Assembly: GCF_003383615.1 (NCBI RefSeq)
Contig: NZ_QNUL01000008.1
Coordinates: forward strand, 62,001-126,000
Source of the DNA: Dyadobacter luteus
Lineage (GTDB): Bacteria; Bacteroidota; Bacteroidia; Cytophagales; Spirosomataceae
Direction: 5' to 3'
Length of the DNA stretch: 64,000 bases
Under the pieces are notes generated by a model. It was not told the origin of the DNA. It saw nothing but the letters and a program-made list of their open reading frames with translations, and searched no databases. Made by a program: the position numbers and the translations under genes. Positions 41,950-50,217 of this stretch are shown one piece after another (the first letter of the stretch is position 1; every line of letters begins with the position of its first letter).

Positions 41950-43260
41950 TTAGCGGTTTTCGGGGAGATTACGAGGTGTTTTATCAATCACTTTATTGAT
42001 CTTTCCTTTTTGCTTTACCAGCTCAAAAGCATCATACAATTCCCCCGTAGCTGTATACGCTTTAAAATCAAGCACATCCTTATCTACGGTAACAACGTGG
42101 TAAAGCTGCGTGTACAAAGCTGAACGGTCCATCCAGCCAGCCTTTTCCACATTAGAGCCCGTCATTTTCGGCCCGCTAACTGATACTACGTACATCGTAC
42201 CTGACACTGCACCCTTTTCCTGCATAGGAATCTTCGCCATGCCTCTCGCATACGTATGGTCATGCCCCTGCAAAACAATATCAACCTTATATTTATCAAA
42301 CAACGGCTTAAAAGTTTCCCGCATCCGTTTGTTGTCTCTTGTCGATTTCGGTGAATAAATCGGGTGATGGAAAGTCACACAAGTCCATTTATTTGGATTG
42401 TTGCTTAATACCTTTTCCATCCATACCCTTTGTTTTTCCAGATACTCATCCGATTCTTCTGCCTGATCAGAATTCAGCGAAATGAAACGCATACCCTGTA
42501 TATCGGAATAGTAGCATGTTTCTTCCAGACCTTCCGGACCATTTTCGGGCAGTGTGAATTGTGGCCTCCAAAAAACTGAAGTTACATTTTTCCCATCCGG
42601 ACCATCATAATGATCATGGTTGCCGGGTGTGGGAAAGCCTGGAATCATACTATGAATAAAACCTCCGGCAGCAAACCAGTCGCCCCACTCCACATCACGG
42701 TTGGCTTTGTTGATCAGGTCACCGGCATACATCATCAGTACAGACTCGGGCGCCTTCGCATAGGCATCACGCGCCACCCGCGACCACAGCGATCTGATGT
42801 TCGTCTGCACATCGCCATAATAGATAAAAGAGAACTTATCACCTGTTTTCCCGGCCGTGTTAAAATGAATCCATTCGCTCCAATGATCGCCCTGCCCCAC
42901 TCTGTAAGCATACTTCGTACCAGGTGTAAGCCCTTCAAAGATCTGCGAATGATAGTTTGCCGGAGCAGTATCTTCCCATTTGAGCAATTCTGATTTGGCT
43001 TTTAACCGGGTCACTTTATCTGTAAAGCGCGGGTCTGCACTGGCAATAGCAATCTCGGCAAAACTCTCTGTTACGTCCGACGACGTTCTCCAGTTAACCG
43101 CCATAGACGTAGACGGATCAACCGTTACGTTAAGGATAATCCTGTCGGGTTGGGCGGTAGGTATATAAAAATCGGTATTTTGCTGGGCAGAAGTTATGCC
43201 CGGAAGTATTGCAAAAATACCAATGATCAGGCAGGCAAAAATGCTGGAAACTGATTTCAT
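41950..43260 (-). CDS. Purple acid phosphatase-like metallophosphoesterase, exported
   Basis: A 436-residue exported enzyme. ATG at 43260 places a signal peptide (MKSVSSIFACL through ITSAQ) directly at the N-terminus. An N-terminal FN3-like domain (about 35-125) precedes a calcineurin-like core with the five metal motifs: IYYGDVQ, YAGDLI, GNHDHYD, FHHPIYS and QGHDHTYARG. These bind a Fe-Me dinuclear centre and hydrolyse phosphomonoesters or diesters. Typical purple acid phosphatase architecture. Followed by the glycosidase-like lipoprotein gene 15 bp later. Confidence 0.92.
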   Translation of the reverse strand: MKSVSSIFACLIIGIFAILPGITSAQQNTDFYIPTAQPDRIILNVTVDPSTSMAVNWRTSSDVTESFAEIAIASADPRFTDKVTRLKAKSELLKWEDTAPANYHSQIFEGLTPGTKYAYRVGQGDHWSEWIHFNTAGKTGDKFSFIYYGDVQTNIRSLWSRVARDAYAKAPESVLMMYAGDLINKANRDVEWGDWFAAGGFIHSMIPGFPTPGNHDHYDGPDGKNVTSVFWRPQFTLPENGPEGLEETCYYSDIQGMRFISLNSDQAEESDEYLEKQRVWMEKVLSNNPNKWTCVTFHHPIYSPKSTRDNKRMRETFKPLFDKYKVDIVLQGHDHTYARGMAKIPMQEKGAVSGTMYVVSVSGPKMTGSNVEKAGWMDRSALYTQLYHVVTVDKDVLDFKAYTATGELYDAFELVKQKGKINKVIDKTPRNLPENR

Positions 43261-43342
43261 TTTACTCGTAATCTTACTGTGGATACTATTCAATTTACTC
43301 AGATCTAAACTATATAGGCTATCAGAGACTATGCAAGGGCAT

Positions 43343-43373
43343 AAAAAAACCGGTCAGATTTAAAAGTGACCGG
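43343..43373 (-). terminator. Terminator of the second M16 gene
   Basis: CCGGTCA (43350-43356) pairs with TGACCGG (43367-43373); minus strand is followed by TTTTTTT. Confidence 0.75.
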
Positions 43374-43397
43374 CTAATAAAACTTTCTAAAACTATC

Positions 43398-44687
43398 TTA
43401 TTCAGGCAGAAAAGTAAGGTAACTAAAGTTCTCAGGATTAAACATTTCCTGTGCTATATCCTGCAATTGAGTCGAAGTGATCGCCTGAATTTCAGCAAAG
43501 ATTTCAGGCAGAGAATCCACTTTTCCTGTATCCAGTAAACTCTTCGCCATCATCAGCATAAAACTCATATTGCTTTCTTCCGACATCGCCAATTGACCCA
43601 TGAGTTGCACTTTGGTCTGATGCAACTGTAATGTGGTCAAAGGTACTTCCCTCACTTTTTTAAGCTCTTTATTGATCAATGCAATGCTTTTTGAAAGCTG
43701 CCGAGGTTCAGTTCCAAAGAAAATACCCATAAAACCTGTATCCAGATAGGGTGTGTAGTTACCTTCTATTGAATAGACATAACCATTTTTTTCACGCAGT
43801 GACAAGTTGAACCGTGAATTCATGCCAGGCCCTCCCAGCAAGTTCATCAACATAAAAAATGGCAATCTGCGGTCGTCGAGTAGCGCATATGCAGGCTGCC
43901 CCATCGCGCATTGTGCCTGAGAAATTGAGCGCTCTTTTTGCTGGATGATCGGAGTATACACACCTGGTGCAATACGCTGTCTGTTAGTAGTTTTTCTCTG
44001 AATACCTCCCAGATATTTTTCAGCAATACGGATCACTTTAGCAAATGGAAGCTTACTCACCGAGGAAACCACGATGCGTTCTGTATCAATATTATCGTTG
44101 ATAAATGTGCGAAGATGTTCGCGATCAAACGAATTAACGGTTTCCGTTGTACCGAGTATATTACTTCCCAACGCATGGTCTGCAAATACGAGCTGATCAA
44201 AATCATCCTGAATAGCATCTTCCGGAGAATCTACATACATGGACATTTCTTCCAGAATCACATTTTTTTCGCGTTCAATCTGCTTATCCGGAAATACAGA
44301 ATGGAATGTGATATCAGCCAACAACTCCAGCGCTTTATCAAAATGATCGTCCAGCACCGATGCATGAAAGCAAATCTTTTCTTTTGTTGTATATGCATTA
44401 AGCTCACCACCTACATTTTCGAGACGGTTAATAATATGAAAAGAACTTCTCTTTTCAGTTCCCTTAAAGGCCATGTGCTCCCAGAAGTGAGCCAGTCCCT
44501 GCTGTAGCGGCTGCTCATCGCGGCTGCCAATATCCAGCATAATCCCGCAATGCGCTATGGAAGTGTAAGGAACCTGTTTATGAGCAACACGTATTCCATT
44601 GGAAAGCGTATGTAACTGATAGTCTTCGGTAGTGGGTAATGAGGTAACTTTGGGATTTCTCTGTTTGCGAATATTATTTCTCTTCAT
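43398..44687 (-). CDS. M16 family metallopeptidase
   Basis: A 429-residue M16B peptidase. Zinc motif H67-F-W-E70-H71 (AHFWEHMAFKG) is intact and the third ligand lies in VILEEMSMY. The N-terminal 25 residues are basic with no clear signal. This is the second M16 gene in the window; the two are 3.5 kb apart on opposite strands, so they are not the usual tandem active/inactive pair. Substrates are likely short unfolded peptides. Confidence 0.92.
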   Translation of the reverse strand: MKRNNIRKQRNPKVTSLPTTEDYQLHTLSNGIRVAHKQVPYTSIAHCGIMLDIGSRDEQPLQQGLAHFWEHMAFKGTEKRSSFHIINRLENVGGELNAYTTKEKICFHASVLDDHFDKALELLADITFHSVFPDKQIEREKNVILEEMSMYVDSPEDAIQDDFDQLVFADHALGSNILGTTETVNSFDREHLRTFINDNIDTERIVVSSVSKLPFAKVIRIAEKYLGGIQRKTTNRQRIAPGVYTPIIQQKERSISQAQCAMGQPAYALLDDRRLPFFMLMNLLGGPGMNSRFNLSLREKNGYVYSIEGNYTPYLDTGFMGIFFGTEPRQLSKSIALINKELKKVREVPLTTLQLHQTKVQLMGQLAMSEESNMSFMLMMAKSLLDTGKVDSLPEIFAEIQAITSTQLQDIAQEMFNPENFSYLTFLPE

Positions 44688-44842
44688 TCCTGATTAACAC
44701 AAAATAGGCGCCAATAATTTTCGGCAGTGTCCACAAAATTACGGACTTTTGCCTGAAACACCTCACAGATAAATGAATTGCTCATCATAGGGTATGAAGT
44801 AATCGTTTAGGCTGAACGTGTTCTTTCTGAATTGGATAAAAA

Positions 44843-45841
44843 ATGGCTTTAAATAAAATTCTTGTTATTCAGACGGCCTTCATAGGTGACGTGATACTGG
44901 CAACTGCGCTGCTGGAAAACCTTCATCAGCAGTTTCCGGAAGCAAGAATTGATATTCTTGTCCGAAAAGGGAACGAAGGACTTTTTGACAATCACCCTTT
45001 TCTGAATCAGGTATTGATATGGAAAAAAAAGGAAGGGAAGTATAAAAGTTTATGGAATATGCTGAAGCAAATCCGGACTGAGCAATACGGTTGGGTGATC
45101 AATATTCAGCGTTTCGGCTCCACGGGTTTTCTTACTGGTTTTTCCAAAGCGGATATTACTACGGGATTTGATAAAAATCCACTCTCATTTCTTTTCACAA
45201 ACAAGATCCCGCACAACATCAGCGAAGGTGTGCATGAAGTGCAGCGTAATCATGAACTGATTAAAACTGAAGTAAAGACAGATATTGCCGGTAAGCCAAG
45301 ACTATATCCTACCACTCAGGATTTTGAATACATCGGTCAGTTTGAGAAAAAGCCATATGTATGCATCGCGCCTGCCTCTGTCTGGTACACCAAGCAATAT
45401 ACTGTGGATGGCTGGGTTTCACTGATCAACAAGCTCGATCCTGAATTTCAAATTTATCTCCTCGGCGGACCATCGGATGCTTATCTTGCCAAAGAGATTA
45501 CAGAAAAAGTGGTAAATCTTCAACGCATCGAAAGTCTGATCGGGAAGCTTTCATTTTTACAATCTGCTGCTTTAATGAAAGGCGCGGTCATGAACTTCGT
45601 AAACGATTCGGCACCAATGCACATTTGCTCTGCTGTGAATGCGCCCGTTACGGCTGTTTATTGCTCCACAATTCCTGGCTTTGGTTACGGACCTTTGTCT
45701 GACAATTCACATGTAGTGGAAGTAATTGAAAAGCTGTCCTGCAGGCCTTGCGGATTGCACGGGCACAAGCGTTGCCCGGAGGGGCATTTCAAATGCGCGA
45801 ATGACATCAGCACCAGTCAGCTACTGGAAGTATTAAATTAA
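44843..45841 (+). CDS. Glycosyltransferase family 9 (heptosyltransferase-like)
   Basis: A 332-residue GT9 enzyme of the WaaC/WaaF type, which adds ADP-heptose or a similar sugar to lipid A core. It begins KILVIQTAFIGDVILATALLENL, has the YKSLWNMLKQIR segment, a second domain with VCIAPASVWYTKQYTVDGWVSL, and a cysteine cluster SCRPCGLHGHKRCPEGHFKC at the end, typical of WaaF relatives. Length is normal (about 330-350). Alone on the plus strand; role in LPS or surface polysaccharide. Confidence 0.9.
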   Translation: MALNKILVIQTAFIGDVILATALLENLHQQFPEARIDILVRKGNEGLFDNHPFLNQVLIWKKKEGKYKSLWNMLKQIRTEQYGWVINIQRFGSTGFLTGFSKADITTGFDKNPLSFLFTNKIPHNISEGVHEVQRNHELIKTEVKTDIAGKPRLYPTTQDFEYIGQFEKKPYVCIAPASVWYTKQYTVDGWVSLINKLDPEFQIYLLGGPSDAYLAKEITEKVVNLQRIESLIGKLSFLQSAALMKGAVMNFVNDSAPMHICSAVNAPVTAVYCSTIPGFGYGPLSDNSHVVEVIEKLSCRPCGLHGHKRCPEGHFKCANDISTSQLLEVLN

Positions 45842-45866
45842 AAAACGCTGCATATTTCTATGCAGC
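45841..45866 (-). terminator. Terminator of the TPR gene
   Basis: GCTGCAT (45847-45853) pairs with ATGCAGC (45860-45866); on the minus strand the stem is followed by GTTTTT. Confidence 0.7.
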
Positions 45867-45894
45867 ACCTCTATTCATAGTAAAGATCTTTATG

Positions 45895-47298
45895 CTATTT
45901 CTCTCTGTATTGTTCAATGATACGGAACAATGCTTTTTGTTTTTCCAAATCAGGAAAGAAGTCAAACAACTGTACGTGCGCATCGTAATCCAGCGTAAGT
46001 GCCACTTCCAGATTAATCAGTGCTTCGCGGTAATCGCCTGAATGAATCTGATACACTGCCATGCGGTAATACAAATCTGCTTCCTCCGGCATTTCTTCAA
46101 TAGCAGCCGTCAGCAGATCGCACGCTCTCGCATAATTGCCCTGATCAAACAATACATGCGACCATTTCAGCCATATATCAGGATTAGCAGGTTCAATTTC
46201 TGCAGATTTCTCAAAAGCTTCAAAAGCCGAAACTATATTTCCTATGCGGAATTCAGTTTCAGCCAGGGCCAGCCAGTAATCAGGATTCAATTCAGTGATC
46301 TGAATGGCTTTACGCAGAAAACCAGCCGCTTCGTACCAACGTCCCAGTTCATTAAAACATATGCCAAGCCCAAACCAGCCATCATCCCATTGACTATCCA
46401 GTTTTACCGTAATTCTGTAATACTTGATCGCGGTTTCAAACTCTTCAAGCCTTTCGTAGCACGTAGCCAGGCAGCAACACGTTTCAGGCTGTTCGCCTTC
46501 CAATTCTATCGCGCGTAAATACTGCCCTTTTGCATCCTCATATTTTTCAAGATTCATGTAGGCATTTCCCAAATGGAAAAATGCGGAAGCAAAATCATCC
46601 TTCACCAGCGTAGCATATTCATATGCACGTACTGCATCTTCATGACGCTCCAATTTACTGAACGCAATTCCAAGATTATACCAGGCGTGATGTGAAAACG
46701 GATCTCTGTCTACAAGTTCATTATAATAATCCAGATGACTTTCCAGCTGACCTACCAGATCCAGGCAGTGTGCCAGCTCATACAATGCACTTTCGTTATT
46801 GAGGTTTCGGCGCAGTGAAAGCTTGTAATTTTGAATGGCTTCTTCGTACTTCCCCCAGTTCTGATAGGTTTGTCCGATCTGAAAATAAATCTCATCCTTA
46901 TCCTCTACCCTGTTCAGCAAACCTTCCAACACACCAATCGCCTCTTCAAATTCACCCATCATATTAAAGATACCTACTTGCATATAGCTGATTTCGATAT
47001 CTCCCGGATGAAAAAGTGATGCGCGTTCCAGAACCTCTATTGCCAGATCGTGTTCGCCTCGATTGGCATGCAATTGCACCTTATTTAGTAGTAAATCAAG
47101 CGAGTAAGGAAAATCACTGAGCCCTCTTTCGCAAGCCTCATAAGCCTTTTCCCAATCCCCTTTTTCGATATAATGAGCCGTTATCTTTTCGTAAGTTTCC
47201 AGATCAAAAAAGGTCGGTTCATCATTTTTAATCATTCTTTCAAACCTGAGCAGGGTTTCCTTCATGTAGTCTTTTCTTTCCCCGAAATTTTTCTCCAT
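45895..47298 (-). CDS. Tetratricopeptide repeat protein
   Basis: A 467-residue cytoplasmic protein of about twelve TPR units, very regular: for example GQTYQNWGKYEEAIQNYKLSL, YNLGIAFSKLERHEDAVRAYEYA, FHLGNAYMNLEKYEDAKGQYLRA. ATG at 47298 is chosen because the open frame 40 codons further up contains no similarity and starts among unrelated sequence. No enzyme domain; scaffold role. Monocistronic, followed by a small terminator. Confidence 0.88.
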   Translation of the reverse strand: MEKNFGERKDYMKETLLRFERMIKNDEPTFFDLETYEKITAHYIEKGDWEKAYEACERGLSDFPYSLDLLLNKVQLHANRGEHDLAIEVLERASLFHPGDIEISYMQVGIFNMMGEFEEAIGVLEGLLNRVEDKDEIYFQIGQTYQNWGKYEEAIQNYKLSLRRNLNNESALYELAHCLDLVGQLESHLDYYNELVDRDPFSHHAWYNLGIAFSKLERHEDAVRAYEYATLVKDDFASAFFHLGNAYMNLEKYEDAKGQYLRAIELEGEQPETCCCLATCYERLEEFETAIKYYRITVKLDSQWDDGWFGLGICFNELGRWYEAAGFLRKAIQITELNPDYWLALAETEFRIGNIVSAFEAFEKSAEIEPANPDIWLKWSHVLFDQGNYARACDLLTAAIEEMPEEADLYYRMAVYQIHSGDYREALINLEVALTLDYDAHVQLFDFFPDLEKQKALFRIIEQYREK

Positions 47299-47466
47299 CA
47301 CACGAACAATTAAGTTAGAGGTTGGTGCTATTGAACCAACACAATATAGCTTTCTGCCTGACAACTCCATGTAATATATCATCCTGCAACATGATATCAC
47401 GCAGTTGTCTTTCAACAAAGAACTAACATTGATAATGAAAGAAAGTTAAAAATAATTCCTTGTTTA

Positions 47467-48465
47467 TCAAATCTTACCAAGTAAACTTTCGCTGACTCTC
47501 GCCACCGTTTTCTCAATCGGTTGAAAGCTAAATCCTAAGGCATTTTTTATTTTTTCGTTGTTGTACCGGATTCGTCGCGCTGCGGACTGAGCGGTCTCCC
47601 TGGTGATCAGAGGCTTGGTCCCCAACAACAATGTACGTACTGCTTCCACGCGCCAGATTACCCCGGCCAATCCCGGCCCGACACGAAATGACGGACGCTT
47701 TTTCTTCATTGAATCTGCCATCAGATTGAACAAATCCCGATAGGAAATACTCGCTCCATTCAGAAGAAAACGCTCACCCGAAATGGATGAAAACAGCAAT
47801 TTTACAATTACTTCGGATACGTCCCGAACATCCACACAATTCGCAACGCCTTCTGTATAAAACGGTTTTTCTCTGAATACGTAACGGAACAGTTGTGTAC
47901 TGCTCTTTTCCCAGTCGCCTTCACCCAAAATGATGGTAGGATTGACAATTACAGCATTGAGCCCCTCCGCTATCCCTCTCCACACTTCCAGCTCAGCCAG
48001 GTATTTTGATTTGGCATATTCAGAATTCTCGGGAGAGTCTTCCCATCGTTGCGTCTCATCCAGCACCAGCTCCTGTCCCTGACTTACTTTTTTTGAATCA
48101 GGCCGCCCGATGGCTGCAATACTGCTCACATGGCAAAGCTTACCTATTCCATGCTTCAGACATGCATTCACAACGTTGGCAGTTCCTTCCACATTGACTT
48201 TGTACATCGTCTTCCTGTCGCGCGGCACAAAAGATACTACCGCTGCAGTGTGTACCACATAGTCTATTCCCGCTAATGCCAGATCCAGCGAAGATACGTC
48301 AAGAATATCGCCTTCTATCCATTGTACACTATCAGCCACATCCGCAAGCAGGCTTCTGTCAGAATTCTCCCTCACAAGCGCGTAAACGGTATTGTTTCCG
48401 GCAATGAGTTCACGGGCAACTGTGCTTCCCACTAATCCGGTGGCTCCGGTAATCAAAATTTTCAT
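47467..48465 (-). CDS. NAD(P)-dependent epimerase/reductase (extended SDR)
   Basis: A 332-residue extended short-chain dehydrogenase/reductase. It opens with MKILITGATGLVGSTVARELI (Rossmann GATGLVGS), has HTAAVVSF and YAKSKYLAELEVW with the catalytic Tyr-x3-Lys, and VNPTIILGEGDW. This pattern fits the dihydroflavonol/cinnamoyl-CoA reductase-like or epimerase groups, so the substrate is not clear. ATG at 48465 is used, five codons after a possible earlier start. It runs 36 bp after the outer-membrane protein gene. Confidence 0.88.
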   Translation of the reverse strand: MKILITGATGLVGSTVARELIAGNNTVYALVRENSDRSLLADVADSVQWIEGDILDVSSLDLALAGIDYVVHTAAVVSFVPRDRKTMYKVNVEGTANVVNACLKHGIGKLCHVSSIAAIGRPDSKKVSQGQELVLDETQRWEDSPENSEYAKSKYLAELEVWRGIAEGLNAVIVNPTIILGEGDWEKSSTQLFRYVFREKPFYTEGVANCVDVRDVSEVIVKLLFSSISGERFLLNGASISYRDLFNLMADSMKKKRPSFRVGPGLAGVIWRVEAVRTLLLGTKPLITRETAQSAARRIRYNNEKIKNALGFSFQPIEKTVARVSESLLGKI

Positions 48466-48500
48466 GCGGACGACGATCAATTAATCCTCAAATGTCGGGA

Positions 48501-49187
48501 TTAAAAAGTTACACCGGTAACAATTTGAAAGGTTCTTGTTTTGAAATTGTCGTAAGCGGGAGTATCGTACATCATACCTTTCGTTTCATATGTACCAAAC
48601 CCCTCGTTGAGCCGCAGACTGACAGGAATAGCCACTTTCCAAAGATGTACAGACGCACCGACACTTACAATTAAGCCGGCCCGATCCTGAGTTGCGAGTG
48701 GCTGATAGTTGTTATTGCTCAGTAATTCTGAACACCCGGCAATACCGCAAAAGGAGCTTCTACTGTTATTTGTCAGAGAAGTTCTGAATTTAAAATTAGG
48801 ACCGGCTTCAATAAATGGTCTCACAAGGCCGTGTCCAATGGTGTATCGAAGCAATATCGGTAGGTTAAAAGATTCAGTTTTCCAATAACTTTCTATACTC
48901 CAAAACCCAGACTCATCACGGTTCGAGAGATTTCGTTCTAACTGGTTATAATGCGGTTGCAACAAGACAGAAAAGCCTGTCATTCGACCTGAAAAATGGT
49001 ATTGACCACTGAGCCCTGCTATAAATCCGGATGTTTTCTCCCATTGATCAGTATCAAATAGTTTTCCCTGCGGCTGCAATCCTGCTATCACCCCGATACT
49101 CCATTTTTTAGAATAATTGCTGTCCTGGGCAAATGCGACCAAACCAGTAAAAACAAAGATGATTGAGAGTAGTGTTCTGTTATTCAT
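48501..49187 (-). CDS. Outer-membrane beta-barrel protein (PorT-like)
   Basis: A 228-residue exported protein. Signal peptide to FAQ near 21. The body is made of alternating strands ending in aromatic residues, with WSIGVIAGLQPQG, YHFSGRMTGFSVLLQPHY, SFNLPILLRYTIGHGLVRPFIEAGPNF and a C-terminal strand TFQIVTGVTF, ending in Phe as required for barrel insertion. Two cysteines (CGIAGC) may form a loop disulfide. This resembles the outer-membrane beta-barrel (OMP_b-brl_2/PorT) family; ligand unknown. Confidence 0.85.
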   Translation of the reverse strand: MNNRTLLSIIFVFTGLVAFAQDSNYSKKWSIGVIAGLQPQGKLFDTDQWEKTSGFIAGLSGQYHFSGRMTGFSVLLQPHYNQLERNLSNRDESGFWSIESYWKTESFNLPILLRYTIGHGLVRPFIEAGPNFKFRTSLTNNSRSSFCGIAGCSELLSNNNYQPLATQDRAGLIVSVGASVHLWKVAIPVSLRLNEGFGTYETKGMMYDTPAYDNFKTRTFQIVTGVTF

Positions 49188-49247
49188 ATACTTATAAAGT
49201 TAGATGTAGTTACAAAGACCCAAAATAGTCAGAATGGTTGGAAGCCG

Positions 49248-49448
49248 TCAGTCACCTTCCTCCAATTCGAATAGCTCATTTACCGTCTTCCCGAATTCCC
49301 GTGCTATCTTCATTCCTAAAGCCAGCGTCGGAGAATATTTCCCCGCTTCTATCGCATTGATCGTTTGCCTGGAAACTGCCAGCCTCTCCGCCAGATCTGC
49401 CTGTGTGATATTCAATATGGCCCGCTCTATTCTTATCCTGTTTTTCAT
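49248..49448 (-). CDS. Short Xre-type helix-turn-helix regulator
   Basis: A 66-residue HTH_3 protein (IERAILNITQADLAERLAVSRQTINAIEAGKYSP). It has no additional domain and belongs to the YozG/Cro-like group. It overlaps the upstream membrane-protein gene by 4 bp (ATGA), so the two are translated together. In such pairs the regulator usually controls the operon; three TCAAAT-type repeats lie upstream of the first gene. Confidence 0.93.
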   Translation of the reverse strand: MKNRIRIERAILNITQADLAERLAVSRQTINAIEAGKYSPTLALGMKIAREFGKTVNELFELEEGD

Positions 49449-49951
49449 ACCAAACTCCTTTCCTTTTTTGCTTCAATTGCCGGACTTACATATAACAACC
49501 AGTAAAACCTTGCAACGAAAATGAAAAGCGGGGTAAACATATTATAGATCATCACCAGAAGAAACCAGGTATCATAAACAAAAATTATACATACCACCAT
49601 TACGGTAAAGTTAACATAAATACCCCACTGCAATGATTCAAGTCTGATCAATGCGATTCTTTCATCTTCAATTTTTAATTTTGAAAAGCCAGTTATAAAC
49701 AGGCCACAGATAATCCCTATTCCTAAAATTTCATCGGTGATATTCAGAACGACCGTCCCACCTTTGCCAGTTGAGAATATATTGTCTGAAAATTGCCAAT
49801 CCGGAATATCGAAATAGCTGTAAGTATTTATCTGAGCAAGTGGAAAGTCTTCACCGCTTATCAACCAACAAATGCTGACCAGAACGGATGTTAAAGTAAG
49901 TACAATACCATAAGGACGCCAACTACCTGGCAAAAGGTACCTTGTTTTCAT
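49445..49951 (-). CDS. Integral membrane protein paired with a HTH regulator
   Basis: A 168-residue protein with four predicted helices near 10-30, 65-85, 100-122 and 128-148 (for example VLVSICWLISG, VVLNITDEILGIGIICGLFI, FTVMVVCIIFVYDTWFLLVMIYNMFTPLFIFVARF). No named family recognised. ATG at 49951 is chosen; the frame extends 27 codons further only through an AT-rich promoter-like stretch. It precedes a Xre HTH gene with a 4-bp overlap, an arrangement seen for many small membrane-protein/HTH pairs of unknown role in Bacteroidota. Confidence 0.7.
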   Translation of the reverse strand: MKTRYLLPGSWRPYGIVLTLTSVLVSICWLISGEDFPLAQINTYSYFDIPDWQFSDNIFSTGKGGTVVLNITDEILGIGIICGLFITGFSKLKIEDERIALIRLESLQWGIYVNFTVMVVCIIFVYDTWFLLVMIYNMFTPLFIFVARFYWLLYVSPAIEAKKERSLV

Positions 49952-49980
49952 TGCTGTAAAGTTTGAAGTTAAATATGAAT

Positions 49981-50037
49981 CAAATGTATAGTTTGTTTTA
50001 ATTAATGTCAAATATACTTTACATAAAATCAAATATA
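49981..50037 (-). promoter_or_regulatory. Promoter/operator region of the membrane-protein/HTH pair
   Basis: Three copies of TAnnTTTG on the minus strand (TACATTTG at 49981-49988, TATATTTG at 50009-50016 and 50030-50037). The shared TCAAATrTA direct repeats could be the operator of the HTH protein, the promoter, or both. Confidence 0.5.
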
Positions 50038-50181
50038 AATTACTTTTAGTAAAACAGATCTTCCATTTAGTTTCCTACTGACGGTCTTGTCAGGTTTGAT
50101 TCGACATGCCACACGCTCTTCTTATAAGGTTTACTGTTAAAGTTGCCTCCTTCTTCTTCATATCTCTAATCACGATTTTGC

Positions 50182-50189
50182 TAACTTTG
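50182..50189 (+). promoter_or_regulatory. Bacteroidota -7 promoter element of metG
   Basis: TAACTTTG matches TAnnTTTG, 28 bp before the metG ATG. Confidence 0.55.
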
Positions 50190-50217
50190 CTCTATTATTA
50201 AATACAGAATAAAGTAA

